Notes: generated from the letters alone by a model not told the origin. Positions 42,989 through 52,458 are shown, numbered from the stretch's first letter. The stretch is DNA of 64,000 bases from QZKY01 sp942492925 (GCA_942492925.1 OW818641.1:1240001-1304000), one strand, 5' to 3'. Program-made: numbers and translations.

Positions 42989-43705
42989 ATGAATCATCCT
43001 CTTTCGGATCTGACGAACCGACAGGCGCTCTATGACCCGGCCGAGCGACGTATCCGCAGCTTTGTGACGCGTGCTGGGCGCTTGTCCAATGCGCAAGCGA
43101 AAGCCATTGAAACATTCGGTCTGCAGTACTGTTTGCCCTATGCGAAAGAACGCTTGAGTTTTGACCAAGTATTCGGCAGACCAGCGCCCACTGTTCTGGA
43201 AATTGGTTTCGGGATGGGGGATACCACGGCGACGATTGCGGCACAGATGCCCGAGACGAATTTTCTTGGGGTCGAAGTACATACGCCTGGCGTGGGTAAT
43301 TTGCTCAAATTGATCGGGTCTTCTGGCATGCAAAATCTGCGTCTGATTCAGCACGATGCGTTTGAAGTCGTGACTCACATGATCGCGCCAGAAACGCTGG
43401 ATGGCGTACACATTTTCTTCCCCGATCCCTGGCATAAGGCGCGTCACAACAAACGACGTCTGATTCAGCCACCCTTTGTGCAATTATTGGCATCGCGCCT
43501 GGCTTCAGGGGGGTATATCCATTGTGCGACGGACTGGCAGGAGTATGCCGAACAGATGTTGGAAGTTCTGACGGCAGAACCAGCCTTGCAAAATACTGCT
43601 GAAGGCTTTGCGCCTCGACCAGCCTATCGTCCGGAAACCAAGTTCGAAAAACGCGGTTTGCGTCTCGGACATGGCGTGTGGGATCTGGTGTTCCGTAAAC
43701 CTTAG
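42989..43705 (+). CDS. trmB: tRNA (guanine-N7)-methyltransferase
   Basis: The 238-residue enzyme makes m7G46 in tRNA. SAM-binding LEIGFGMGDTTATIAAQMP, GVEVHTPGVGNLL and the family signature FFPDPWHKARHNKRRL are present. It lies downstream of tRNA-Gly and upstream of the B12 riboswitch. Confidence 0.95.
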   Translation: MNHPLSDLTNRQALYDPAERRIRSFVTRAGRLSNAQAKAIETFGLQYCLPYAKERLSFDQVFGRPAPTVLEIGFGMGDTTATIAAQMPETNFLGVEVHTPGVGNLLKLIGSSGMQNLRLIQHDAFEVVTHMIAPETLDGVHIFFPDPWHKARHNKRRLIQPPFVQLLASRLASGGYIHCATDWQEYAEQMLEVLTAEPALQNTAEGFAPRPAYRPETKFEKRGLRLGHGVWDLVFRKP

Positions 43706-43742
43706 GCCATCCTTCACTTTTCATAGGCAAAACATGCATGCC

Positions 43743-43772
43743 TTGCCCGGCACCCTGCCGAGGCATTACAAT
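43743..43772 (+). promoter_or_regulatory. Promoter of the B12 uptake locus
   Basis: TTGCCC (43743-43748) and TACAAT (43767-43772) stand 18 bases apart, placing the transcript start near 43778, right at the riboswitch. A perfect palindrome GAGGCAT-TACA-ATGCCTC (43760-43777) covers the -10 and could be an extra operator. Confidence 0.55.
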
Positions 43773-43779
43773 GCCTCAG

Positions 43780-43985
43780 TTTTGGTGCTCGCCTATAAGT
43801 TCTTATGGGCGGTTAAACGGGAAATGTGAGGTTTCTTCGGGAACTAACACATGCTGCCCCCGCAACGGTAAGCAAGCGTCGCGCATGCGACAAACCTTCA
43901 CTCAATACCACTGTGCACCATTCGCATGGGAAGGTGAGAAGGTTCCTTCATATCGAAGGAGCTTGTTAGCCCGGATACCGGCCAA
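43780..43985 (+). ncRNA. Cobalamin riboswitch
   Basis: The conserved blocks appear in order: TTTGGTGCTCGCC, GGGAAATGTGAGG, ACACATGCTGCCCCCGCAAC with GGTAAGC, CACTGTGCACC, GCATGGGAAGGTG, and the B12-box region AGCCCGGATACCGGCC. It lies about 140 bases before btuB and should lower btuB expression when adenosylcobalamin is plentiful. Confidence 0.95.
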
Positions 43986-44126
43986 AGCAAGAGGAAGTGT
44001 TGCGGACGGGGCGTTCCGGGAATGCGATTTCATCAGAAAGATCGTTTTCGATATCCCCGCCAAAGGCTTCTGTTGAGTCGGCGCCGCGGGGAAGCGGGGC
44101 TGACAGCTTCTATCGAAAACAACATT

Positions 44127-46022
44127 ATGCATTTTCCAGTTTTATCTTTCCGCGCACCGGCCTGGAAGCCGCTTGCGCTCGCTTCTGCCATTTCCGCCTT
44201 GTTTGCTACGACTGCTCACGCACAAACCGAAGAAATCAAAACGCTGGCCCCCGTTGTGGTGACGGCTTCTCGTATTGAACAATCGCAAGCCGAAGCGTTG
44301 CCAACCACCACGGTCATCACGGCCGACGATATTCGCAACAGTCGGGCCACTGATGTGCCGACACTGTTAAAAACACAGGCTGGTATCGAAGTCGTGCAGT
44401 CTGGTGGCGCAGGGTCGGCAACGTCGCTATTCATGCGTGGCGCCAATTCCAACCAGAACCTGGTTTTGATCGACGGGGTGCCGATTCGCGATGCAACCGC
44501 CACAGGGACGGCGGCGGCATTGCAACACATTTTGCCTGAACAAATCGAACGTATCGAAATCGTGCGCGGGAACGTCTCGGCGATTTATGGTTCCGGCGCC
44601 ATTGGCGGCGTCGTTCAGATTTTTACGAAGCGCGGAACTGGCGAACCGGCTACAAGCGTTTCCGCTGAGGTGGGTTCGCATGGCACAACAAAAGTCAGCG
44701 CCGGCGTTTCTGGGCAATCGGGAGACACGCGCTTCATGTTCAACACCACACGCTACGAGACCAGCGGATTTTCTTCCAACAATACGAAGCAATATTCCAA
44801 TGAAAATCCGGACAAAGACGGCAGTCGGAATGCCAGTGCTTCTGGCATGATTTCGCATGAATGGAGCAAAGGCAACGAAATCGGCATGCGCATTTATGCC
44901 AATGATGCCGATTTCGAGTATGACAATGCTGGTTCAGGGCCGAGCAATCGTTCCGACACTGGGAAATCTCGTCAGCACACAGCATCGCTTTTCAGCAAGA
45001 ACCGTTTGATGTCGAATTGGTTGTCGACCGTGACGGTATCGGAAAATGATACGTGGCGAACGGATATCGGGAAAGTCGGTAGTACGTTGAGAAGCGATTC
45101 GGATTACAGGAGCCGAAGCAGCATGGCGCAATGGACGAACGAAGTGATGCTGACACCGAATTGGATCATGACCGCCGGGATCGATGGCGCCAGAGAAAGG
45201 GCCGACTTCAACACGGCCAATTATGCGTGGTTTTCCTTTGATGATGTGAATCGTTCCCGTTCAACTTCCAGCGTCTATGCAGGATTGAATGGCAAGGTCG
45301 ATGCACACAGCCTTCAGGTCAACGTCCGCAACGATCACGTCAGTGGGTCTGGCTCAGACACGACGGGCTATCTGGGATACGGCTATTCGTTGACGCCGAC
45401 ATGGAAAGTGATTGCCAGCACTTCCACGGCTTTTTTGGCGCCGACGCTATATCAACTCTATAGCCAATACGGAAATTCGGATCTAAAAGCCGAGCGTTCG
45501 CGCTCGAAGGAAGCCGGTATTCAGTATGCGTCAGGCGCGATGCTGGTGCGTGCTGTGCTTTTCGAATCGAAAACCAGCGACATGATTGGTTATGATTCGT
45601 TTTTTAACTCTGTAAACATTGATCGGGCGCGCAATCACGGTATGGAGATGAGTGCTACCAGTCGTGTTGCTGATATCGATGTGCGTGCCAGTTTGACACT
45701 GCAAAGTCCGAAGGACGAAACGACAGGTGATCAGCTCGCTCGGCGCGCGAAGACATTGGCTTCGCTGGCAGCGTCGAAATCCTTTAATGCATGGCGCGTT
45801 GGCGGTGACGTGCAATATGTCGGACATCGTGACAATAGCGCCTATGACACTTACGAGTTGTCATCGTACGTTCTGACCAATTTGAATGTTCGCTATCAAG
45901 TCAACAAGCAAGTCTCTGTCTATGGCCGGATTGAAAACCTGTTTGACCGCGAATATCAATCGGTCTATGGCTATAATCAACCGGACCGCGGATTTTTTGC
46001 CGGCGTCGAATGGCGACAGTAA
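44127..46022 (+). CDS. btuB: TonB-dependent vitamin B12 receptor
   Basis: The 631-residue outer-membrane protein starts MHFPVLSFRAPAWKP and has a signal peptide ending ATTAHAQ. It has a TonB box-like ETLAPVVVTASR region (ETL replaced by KTL), a plug domain (LIDGVPIRDA; VRGNVSAIYGSGAIGGVVQIF) and a beta barrel. Upstream frames reach into the leader but lack family sequence. It ends GVEWRQ rather than in an aromatic residue. The riboswitch before it and btuCDF after it fix the substrate as cobalamin. Confidence 0.94.
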   Translation: MHFPVLSFRAPAWKPLALASAISALFATTAHAQTEEIKTLAPVVVTASRIEQSQAEALPTTTVITADDIRNSRATDVPTLLKTQAGIEVVQSGGAGSATSLFMRGANSNQNLVLIDGVPIRDATATGTAAALQHILPEQIERIEIVRGNVSAIYGSGAIGGVVQIFTKRGTGEPATSVSAEVGSHGTTKVSAGVSGQSGDTRFMFNTTRYETSGFSSNNTKQYSNENPDKDGSRNASASGMISHEWSKGNEIGMRIYANDADFEYDNAGSGPSNRSDTGKSRQHTASLFSKNRLMSNWLSTVTVSENDTWRTDIGKVGSTLRSDSDYRSRSSMAQWTNEVMLTPNWIMTAGIDGARERADFNTANYAWFSFDDVNRSRSTSSVYAGLNGKVDAHSLQVNVRNDHVSGSGSDTTGYLGYGYSLTPTWKVIASTSTAFLAPTLYQLYSQYGNSDLKAERSRSKEAGIQYASGAMLVRAVLFESKTSDMIGYDSFFNSVNIDRARNHGMEMSATSRVADIDVRASLTLQSPKDETTGDQLARRAKTLASLAASKSFNAWRVGGDVQYVGHRDNSAYDTYELSSYVLTNLNVRYQVNKQVSVYGRIENLFDREYQSVYGYNQPDRGFFAGVEWRQ

Positions 46023-46038
46023 TGAGCGACAATAAGCG

Positions 46039-47079
46039 ATGATGCACCTATCCCACCATCCATTCATCCATGCACAACGTCATCGTACGGCGATGATTAC
46101 GGCCGTGCTGTTTGCGCTGGCTTTGCTATCCGTGCTGGTGGCGTGCATGGTGGGATCGGTGGTGGGGGGGATGAATGAAATGCTCTCCGGTTTGATCGAA
46201 ATTGTGCAGGGAAAGTCTACGACAATGGGCGCGGTCTTGCTCGAATTGCGTTTGTCGCGTGCGCTGGCGGCTTTTGCCACAGGCGCGTCCTTGGCGCTCG
46301 CGGGCGTGATGATGCAAACCTTGTTGCGCAATCCCTTGGCTGATCCGTATGTGCTGGGCGTTTCCGGCGGCGCATCGGTGGGCGCGCTGGCCGCGATGCT
46401 GCTGGCCGGCGCGGCCTGGATGGTGAATGCTGGTGCGTTCATTGGCGCGATGCTGATGGCCTTGCTCTTGTATTTGCTGGCGCGACGCGATTTGCGTGGC
46501 GGCGTGGCAGCCGAAGGCCGCTCTTCTTTACTGCTGCTGACAGGCGTGATTCTGGCGACGGGGTGTAGCGCATTGGTGACCCTGATGCTCTCGATTGCGC
46601 CGGATACGAGTTTACGCGGCATGGTGTTCTGGCTGGTGGGCGATTTGTCCGGCGTACAAACCGGTTGGTTGGCGTGGATGGTGCTGGTGGTTGTTGCGGT
46701 CTTTGCTTTTCGCACATCGCGCTCGATCAATGTGCTGGCCTTGCACGATGAAACGGCCGTCACGCTCGGCGTGCAGGTGGGGGGCTTGCGAAAAGGTTTG
46801 TTCGTTTGCGCCGCACTCTTGACCGGATGTGCGGTAACGGTGGCGGGCAGCATCGGCTTCGTCGGCTTGATCGTGCCGCATGGTTGTCGTTTTGCTTTCG
46901 GTTCGGATCATCGCCTACTGCTTCCCGCTTCCTTGCTAACCGGTGGCATCTTTCTGGTGCTGGCCGATACCTTGGCGCGCACGGTAATCGCGCCGCAGCA
47001 ATTGCCGGTGGGAGCGGTCACCGCGATAATTGGTGTGCCTGTCTTTTTGTTTCAACTTCACCGGATGCACCGAAAATGA
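46039..47079 (+). CDS. btuC: Vitamin B12 ABC transporter permease
   Basis: The 346-residue FecCD-family permease has about ten membrane segments. Signatures are RLSRALAAFATGASLALAG, GVMMQTLLRNPLADPYVLG, GVSGGASVGALA and GSIGFVGLIVPHGCRF. It starts 16 bases after btuB and overlaps btuD by 4 bases. Confidence 0.94.
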   Translation: MMHLSHHPFIHAQRHRTAMITAVLFALALLSVLVACMVGSVVGGMNEMLSGLIEIVQGKSTTMGAVLLELRLSRALAAFATGASLALAGVMMQTLLRNPLADPYVLGVSGGASVGALAAMLLAGAAWMVNAGAFIGAMLMALLLYLLARRDLRGGVAAEGRSSLLLLTGVILATGCSALVTLMLSIAPDTSLRGMVFWLVGDLSGVQTGWLAWMVLVVVAVFAFRTSRSINVLALHDETAVTLGVQVGGLRKGLFVCAALLTGCAVTVAGSIGFVGLIVPHGCRFAFGSDHRLLLPASLLTGGIFLVLADTLARTVIAPQQLPVGAVTAIIGVPVFLFQLHRMHRK

Positions 47080-47840
47080 TGCGCGTTCACGCTCTCCGTT
47101 TGCATGCGGGCGACAAGGTCTTGATCGAATTGCTTGATTGGCAGGTTCGTCCTGGCGAATGCTGGTGTGTGATCGGAAAGAACGGTGCAGGCAAGAGCAC
47201 CTTGCTTCGCACGCTAGCAGGCTTGCGCGAACCTGATGGTGGAACCGTTTTCATCCAGGACAGCCTCCTGCAGGATTGGCACTTGATGCCACTGGCCAGA
47301 TTGCGCGCTTATCTCCCGCAATCGCGTACCGATGCTTTCGGTTTTTGCGCAATGGAAACTGTACTGGCAGCACGGCATCCCTACCATTCTGGCAGCCGAT
47401 GGGAATCGACGGAGGATTATCAGATCGCGATGCAGGCATTGCAATCGATGGAAGTGGCCGAGTTGGCGAGCCGCGATGTGCGAACGCTCTCTGGGGGCGA
47501 ACGTCAACGGGTCGCGATTGCCGCCTTGTTGGCACAAAATGCGCAACTCCTGTTGCTGGATGAGCCCGCCAACGCGCTGGATCTGGGACATCAAGTGAAC
47601 ACGATGGCGTTGTTCTCTCGCCTCTGTCGAGAGCAAAACAAAGCGATCGTGATGGTGGGACATGATTTGAATCTCGCGCACAGCGTTGCAACCCATGCCT
47701 TGTTGCTGATGGGCGACGGCTGGTGGCGCGCAGGGACGGTTGAAGACGTGATGACCGAGCGACTGTTAAGCATTTGTCTGGGATATCCTGTCGAGCGAAT
47801 CGTGCATAAAGAAAGAGTCATCTATGTTCCGCAGAACTAG
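47076..47840 (+). CDS. btuD: Vitamin B12 ABC transporter ATPase
   Basis: The 254-residue protein has Walker A GKNGAGKST, the Q-loop LPQSRTDAF, the ABC signature LSGGERQRVA, Walker B LLLLDEPANALD and the switch His in GHDLNLAH. The ATG overlaps the btuC stop (ATGA). It powers import with BtuC. Confidence 0.94.
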   Translation: MMRVHALRLHAGDKVLIELLDWQVRPGECWCVIGKNGAGKSTLLRTLAGLREPDGGTVFIQDSLLQDWHLMPLARLRAYLPQSRTDAFGFCAMETVLAARHPYHSGSRWESTEDYQIAMQALQSMEVAELASRDVRTLSGGERQRVAIAALLAQNAQLLLLDEPANALDLGHQVNTMALFSRLCREQNKAIVMVGHDLNLAHSVATHALLLMGDGWWRAGTVEDVMTERLLSICLGYPVERIVHKERVIYVPQN

Positions 47841-47862
47841 AGAAAAATGGGGCGATATTCAA

Positions 47863-48729
47863 ATGTATCGGTTCGGATGGCGTTGTTTTTTTTTGTGGAT
47901 GCTGGCCTTGCCGGCTTTCGCAGGCGTGAGCGTCAAGGACGATACCGGTCAGACGGTCAGCTTGCTCCAACCCGCGCAACGCATCGTGACGCTGGCGCCG
48001 CATACGATGGAACTGGTGTGTGCGGCAGGCGGATGCGATCGTATTGTTGGCAAGGGGAGCCATAGTTTGTATCCACCAACTGCCCGAACCATCCCGGAAA
48101 TTGGCGACAATCGGCAGATCGATATCGAACGCGTGGCGCTGCTCCAACCGGATCTGATGGTGATATGGCGGCACGGCATTTCGCAACGCACCATTGATCA
48201 GTTGAAACTGCTGGGGATCTCCGTGTTCATCAGTGATCCGCGCAGGCTGGACGATATTCCAGACAGCCTTGTTCGTTTAGGTAAACTGTTGAATACGGCA
48301 CCGCAGGCGAATGCGGAGGCGAAAAAACTTCGTGTGCGATTGGCCAAAATGAAAGCACACTATGGCAAGCGTCACACCGTCCGTGTTTTTTATCAGGTGT
48401 CGGATCGGCCACTTTACACATTAAACGGTCAGCACATCGTGAGCGAGGCAATCAACCTGTGCGGGGGAATCAATGTGTTTGCCGAAATGACTGTGCTGGC
48501 GCCGCAAATCAGTGTGGAGTCGGTTTTGCAGGCTAACCCAGATGTGATCATTCATACCAGTGTGGATGTAGAGAGTGAAGGGCTGGCTTTCTGGAGGCGC
48601 TATTCCGTGCTGAAAGCCGTGCAGCAGCAACGCTTGTATTCACTCGATCCAGATCTGCTGGATCGGCCGGGGCCGCGCCTGATCAATGGTGTGAAAAACT
48701 TGTGCGAAGCGATTGATAAAGCGCGTTAG
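47863..48729 (+). CDS. btuF: Cobalamin-binding periplasmic protein
   Basis: The protein has 288 residues from MYRFGWRC with a signal peptide (FFLWMLALPAFA); a start at 47824 would overlap btuD by 17 bases. The helical-backbone binding-protein fold is visible: QRIVTLAPHTMELVCAAGG, ERVALLQPDLMVIW and AEAINLCGGINVF-like (SEAINLCGGINVF). It delivers B12 to BtuCD and completes the locus. No terminator is clear after it. Confidence 0.92.
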   Translation: MYRFGWRCFFLWMLALPAFAGVSVKDDTGQTVSLLQPAQRIVTLAPHTMELVCAAGGCDRIVGKGSHSLYPPTARTIPEIGDNRQIDIERVALLQPDLMVIWRHGISQRTIDQLKLLGISVFISDPRRLDDIPDSLVRLGKLLNTAPQANAEAKKLRVRLAKMKAHYGKRHTVRVFYQVSDRPLYTLNGQHIVSEAINLCGGINVFAEMTVLAPQISVESVLQANPDVIIHTSVDVESEGLAFWRRYSVLKAVQQQRLYSLDPDLLDRPGPRLINGVKNLCEAIDKAR

Positions 48730-48774
48730 AAAATCTGTTGATCTGTCTTTTAAAAACGATGCCGGGTCGTTAGC

Positions 48775-49626
48775 TCAAGGCATCCATGCGCAACCCAAGG
48801 CTTCCGCAATCGCACTTAATCCGTCTTTTCCCCCCATCGCCAGCCCCACATCCTGTTGGCGGGGCACTTGCGACTCGCGCAGGTTAATGCGTATCAGATG
48901 GCCGCCGACACGTTTGCAAACGTTTTTGCTGAACAGGCGAACGGTCGGAATGGCGGTGCCCGCGCCGAGTTCGATCACGACGGGATGGCTAATTGATGAA
49001 AGCCATTTCGCCTGACGGGCGGCTTGGGCTTCCTGTCTTGATGGGATCCACGACCAGTCGCCGAACATCAGCACGTTGGGGCGGGCCATGCCCCCGCAGT
49101 GCGGGCAAAGCGGGAAGTCGTTGCGCAAGAGGCAGGCGGCTTCATCTACCTCCGGCGCAAAATCTTTCGCATCCCAGAGTGCGCTACAGCACGGTTCGCT
49201 GCATTGCAGATGATGGATCGAGCCGTGACATTCGTTGACGTTCGCAGCATCGAACCCGGCGATCTGGAATTGCCCGTCGACGTTGCTGGTAAAAACGCTC
49301 ACGCCGTGTGGCATCTTGCTGCCCCAATGCTTGAGCAGCGCGAAGCCGTGATGCGGCATGGTGCGGCGGTACAGCACGAGACGATGGCCGTAAAACCCCC
49401 ACGCGAGTCGCGGATGAGCCGCGAAAGCTGAAGGCGAAGCAATGCTGGTGAAATTGATCTTCGCCTGCCCGAGCGCGGGGTACGCATTCCAGAAACCTTC
49501 GTTGCCGCGAAAATCCGGCAAACCGGAATCCACGCCCATGCCCGCGCCTGCAGTGACGATCAGTGCGTCTGCGTTTTGAATCAGTGTCGCGGCCCGGGCA
49601 ATGTCTGCAGTATTTTGGGTTGGCAT
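48775..49626 (-). CDS. Sir2-family NAD-dependent deacylase, variant
   Basis: The 283-residue protein has the sirtuin NAD fold with altered motifs: GAGMGVDSGLPDFRG in place of GAGIS, and TSNVDGQFQIAGF in place of TQNVDGLH. The catalytic His is in ECHGSIH. Four zinc cysteines are plausible (CSEPCC and CPHC). I recall a Burkholderiales subfamily with the same motifs and no known substrate. It is convergent with btuF and in line with the MBL gene upstream. Confidence 0.88.
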   Translation of the reverse strand: MPTQNTADIARAATLIQNADALIVTAGAGMGVDSGLPDFRGNEGFWNAYPALGQAKINFTSIASPSAFAAHPRLAWGFYGHRLVLYRRTMPHHGFALLKHWGSKMPHGVSVFTSNVDGQFQIAGFDAANVNECHGSIHHLQCSEPCCSALWDAKDFAPEVDEAACLLRNDFPLCPHCGGMARPNVLMFGDWSWIPSRQEAQAARQAKWLSSISHPVVIELGAGTAIPTVRLFSKNVCKRVGGHLIRINLRESQVPRQQDVGLAMGGKDGLSAIAEALGCAWMP

Positions 49627-49656
49627 GGCGCGTTCCGTGATGGTGAAAGGATGACG

Positions 49657-50601
49657 CTATTTTGCCCCAAGTTCGTCCAGGAAGAGCGTTTCACCGATAG
49701 CGGGAATGTTGAGACGGTATTGCGGCAGTCTTTTTTTCTTCCAGGCTTCCAGCAATAATTGCGGCGGTTCGTCGAGCGGTTCGTCCGAGAGTTTGAAGGT
49801 GCCCCAGTGCATGGCGACGAATTGCTTGGCTTTGAGCGCGGTGAAAGCGCGCACGGCGTCTTCCGGGGCGATGTGTTGCGGATGCATGAACCAGCGCGGC
49901 GCATAGGCCCCGATGGGCAGCAGGGCGAAATCGATATTGCCGCAGCGTTCGCCAATCAGCTTGAAGCCCTCAAACCAGCCGCTATCACCGGAGTGATAGA
50001 CGCGGATGCCGCCGTACTCGACTACGAAGCCGCCCCACCAGCTGGTGTTGACGTCCTGAATATAGCGGCGGCTCCAGTGCTGGGCCGGGACGAAGGTGAT
50101 GTGCAGCCCATTGATGTCGAGTTGCTGCCACCAGGCCATTTCGACGATCCGGTGCATTCGCGCTTTTTTGAACCACGCGCCCAGTCCTTGCGGCACGACG
50201 TATACCGGGTCGGGCCCCAGGCGTTTGAGCGTTTGCGTGTCCATGTGATCACGGTGATTGTGCGTGATCAAGACGAAATCGATTTTCGGCAGGGCAGGCC
50301 AGTCCAGCCCCGGCGGGACGTTGCGTTTGATGAAGCCGATGGTCGGGGAAAGTACCGGGTCGATCAGGATGTTTTTGCCGCCGAGCTGGAGCAGAAAAGA
50401 CGCTTGGCCAATCCAGGTCAGCGTGTTTCGCGTGCCGTCCTGCAAGACGGTGCCGTCGTTTGGCACGAAAGGCACCGGCACGCCGGTGGCGGGGTGTCGT
50501 GGTTGCCGTTCGCTGTGGAGTCGCAACAGCCACTGCAAAATGCGCAGGGTTCCGGGTTTACGGAAAGGGCTGTTGAGATTAGTAAAATTCATGACAGACA
50601 A
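49657..50601 (-). CDS. MBL-fold hydrolase, NAPE-PLD-like
   Basis: The 314-residue metallo-beta-lactamase-fold protein has the zinc motif THNHRDHMD, later ligands YHSGDSGWF and MHWGTFKLSDEP. WIGQASFLLQLGGKNILIDPV is typical of the NAPE-PLD-like group, which hydrolyses phosphodiester bonds. It has no signal peptide. The natural substrate is unknown. The sirtuin follows 30 bases downstream on the same strand. Confidence 0.88.
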   Translation of the reverse strand: MSVMNFTNLNSPFRKPGTLRILQWLLRLHSERQPRHPATGVPVPFVPNDGTVLQDGTRNTLTWIGQASFLLQLGGKNILIDPVLSPTIGFIKRNVPPGLDWPALPKIDFVLITHNHRDHMDTQTLKRLGPDPVYVVPQGLGAWFKKARMHRIVEMAWWQQLDINGLHITFVPAQHWSRRYIQDVNTSWWGGFVVEYGGIRVYHSGDSGWFEGFKLIGERCGNIDFALLPIGAYAPRWFMHPQHIAPEDAVRAFTALKAKQFVAMHWGTFKLSDEPLDEPPQLLLEAWKKKRLPQYRLNIPAIGETLFLDELGAK

Positions 50602-50625
50602 CTCGGTTTGACCAGCAAACCGACA

Positions 50626-51156
50626 TTATCCGTTCTTTTGTTCCGTAGCGCCTTGCGATTGTTCGGCCTGATTTTGCGCTACCAGCAGGCGGTCATCTCG
50701 TTCGCGCAGCAGCCAATACACCACGCCCAGTGCCAAGGCCGCGCCGCCCAGTGCGGCGATCTTTTCGGGGCTGAGGTCGGAGGGATTGAGGACAATGAAT
50801 TTTCGGGTCAGCGCCAGCAAGCCGATGAGCAGCACGGTTTTCACCTGCACCAGACTGTCGCCGCGCGTGGCCATTCGGACGACGGAGTGCATGAACTCCA
50901 TCGCAATGAGTAGGGTCATGATCATGCCGAATACGGCCTGGAAAACTTCGTGGTCCAGCGGATTGGTCGCGTCCATGATCAACATCGTGTAAATCGTCCG
51001 GATAACCTGGTACAGAGAAATAACGATGATGATGGCGATCGCCACACTTAAAATCAGCGCAATGATTTTTTCAAAGCGTTCATGGAGCATGAGCGGATTT
51101 CGCCAGTACATTTTGAGATGGGTGTTCAGGCGATTTTCCGATTGTTTGGGTTCCAT
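50626..51156 (-). CDS. PsiE-like phosphate-starvation membrane protein
   Basis: The protein has 176 residues from MEPKQSENRL; an in-frame start 51 bases upstream is possible. Four membrane segments are visible (KIIALILSVAIAIIIVISL; VFQAVFGMIMTLLIAMEF; VKTVLLIGLLALTRKF; ALGGAALALGVVYWLL), with the PsiE-like region FMHSVVRMATRGDSLVQVKT. The role of PsiE is unknown. It stands divergent from two hsp20 genes; psiE and hsp20 genes also occur together in transmissible stress-tolerance islands. Confidence 0.85.
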   Translation of the reverse strand: MEPKQSENRLNTHLKMYWRNPLMLHERFEKIIALILSVAIAIIIVISLYQVIRTIYTMLIMDATNPLDHEVFQAVFGMIMTLLIAMEFMHSVVRMATRGDSLVQVKTVLLIGLLALTRKFIVLNPSDLSPEKIAALGGAALALGVVYWLLRERDDRLLVAQNQAEQSQGATEQKNG

Positions 51157-51429
51157 GCGTTTTTCCGTGATCTGGGGTGAATGACCGGTTTCCCGGAACG
51201 GCTTCATTATATGGGGGCAATATGCGCTACTTCAAGGGAAAGCGCGAGGAGCGTCTGTTTTCGGCTTTATCAGCCATTTTTCATTGATTTGTCATAAAAG
51301 TCGGCTATTGAAATTTTTGTGGCCTGACCCTATCTCCGCTTCAACAACGGCTTTGCCGCTGCGTCATCCTTGGCAAGTTTCTGGCGCAGGGATTTATTCT
51401 GGGTTTGCATAATGTGAAGGAGGATAAAA

Positions 51430-51867
51430 ATGTACCGCTCTCTTTTTTCTCGCGATATTTTCGCGGAAATGGACCGCCTGCAACAAGAAATGCGGCAGGC
51501 TTTCAACCTTTCCCCCAGCATTCGGGGATTCGTGCGCGGAGGATTTCCGGCGGTGAACGTGGGGAACACGCCGCAATCCATTGAGGTTTTTGCTTTCGCG
51601 CCTGGGATTGATCCGACGACGATTGAAGTTAATATCGAGCGCGGCGTGTTGACCATTGCGGGTGAACGCAAGAGCGAAATCGCCGCCAGGGATCCGAAGG
51701 CCACCGTGCATATCGATGAGCGCTTTTCCGGACGTTTTCGGCGCGTCATGACGTTGCCGGATGATGCCGATAGCAGTGCCGTGGACGCGAAATATCGCGA
51801 TGGCGTCTTGCATATCAGCATCAAGCGCCGTGAAGCCGCGCAACCGCGCCGTATCAACATTCAGTAA
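51430..51867 (+). CDS. Small heat shock protein Hsp20, first copy
   Basis: The 145-residue protein has an AAGGAGG site. An N-terminal region (SRDIFAEMDRLQQEMRQAF) precedes the alpha-crystallin domain (PAVNVGNTPQSIEVFAFAPG to FRRVMTLPDDADSS, DGVLHISIKRRE). It lacks the C-terminal IxI motif seen in many members; the end is RRINIQ. It acts as an ATP-independent holdase chaperone. The second copy follows 16 bases later in the same operon. Confidence 0.92.
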   Translation: MYRSLFSRDIFAEMDRLQQEMRQAFNLSPSIRGFVRGGFPAVNVGNTPQSIEVFAFAPGIDPTTIEVNIERGVLTIAGERKSEIAARDPKATVHIDERFSGRFRRVMTLPDDADSSAVDAKYRDGVLHISIKRREAAQPRRINIQ

Positions 51868-51883
51868 GTGAGGAGGACGAAAC

Positions 51884-52294
51884 ATGAATACCAGTTGTTG
51901 TGCCATGACCACTCCGGCCCAGACCGGTCGACCCGCTAATGTTGCCAAGACGGCTGGCGAGTCGGCAACGATGTTGCCCCCGGTGAATGTGATTGAAGAC
52001 AGTGCCGGCATTACGCTGACTGCGGACATGCCGGGCGTGTCCAAGGAGAAGCTGTCGCTGCAAGTGGAGGCCGATGCCCTCACGATCGAAGGTGAAGTTT
52101 GCCTGAGCGTGCCGGAAGGCATGGAGGCCACGCACGTTGAAGTCAGTCTGCCGCGCTATCGTCGTGTCTTCACGCTGTCCAAAGAGCTCGATAGCGAGAA
52201 AGTGACGGCGGAATTCAGCCAAGGCGTGCTGACCTTGCGCATTCCGAAAGCCGCTCATGCCCAGCCGCGCAAGGTTGAAGTCAAAGTAGCGTAG
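51884..52294 (+). CDS. Small heat shock protein Hsp20, second copy
   Basis: The 136-residue protein has an AGGAGG site. The short N-terminus has a CC pair (MNTSCCAMTTPAQ), and the alpha-crystallin domain runs from PPVNVIEDSAGITLTADMPG to GVLTLRIPKAAHAQPRKVEV. It differs clearly from the first copy, suggesting a two-component class A/B sHsp pair that forms hetero-oligomers. A strong terminator lies downstream. Confidence 0.92.
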   Translation: MNTSCCAMTTPAQTGRPANVAKTAGESATMLPPVNVIEDSAGITLTADMPGVSKEKLSLQVEADALTIEGEVCLSVPEGMEATHVEVSLPRYRRVFTLSKELDSEKVTAEFSQGVLTLRIPKAAHAQPRKVEVKVA

Positions 52295-52380
52295 CGTTTT
52301 TTGGCAGGGCCGTTCTGCTTTGCCATGATGTTGTCAAATTGCATCAGCCCATTTTGATTGCCTCTAACTTCCCTCTCCAT

Positions 52381-52406
52381 GCCAGCCTGCGGGCTGGCTT
52401 TTTTTT
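52381..52406 (+). terminator. Rho-independent terminator after the hsp20 operon
   Basis: Stem GCCAGCC / GGCTGGC with loop TGCG, followed by eight T. Confidence 0.88.
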
Positions 52407-52458
52407 GCTGCGATTTTCTGATAACAGGGGGAATATTGTTCCTTGGAAGCGCGCATGG

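Noticed and set aside
49759..50913. A 384-codon plus-strand frame across the MBL and PsiE genes
   Set aside because: It is antisense to two genes with clear motifs and spans their boundary.
51281..51300. TTGATTTGTCATAA as an FNR box upstream of hsp20
   Set aside because: Only the left half fits; the right half has three mismatches.
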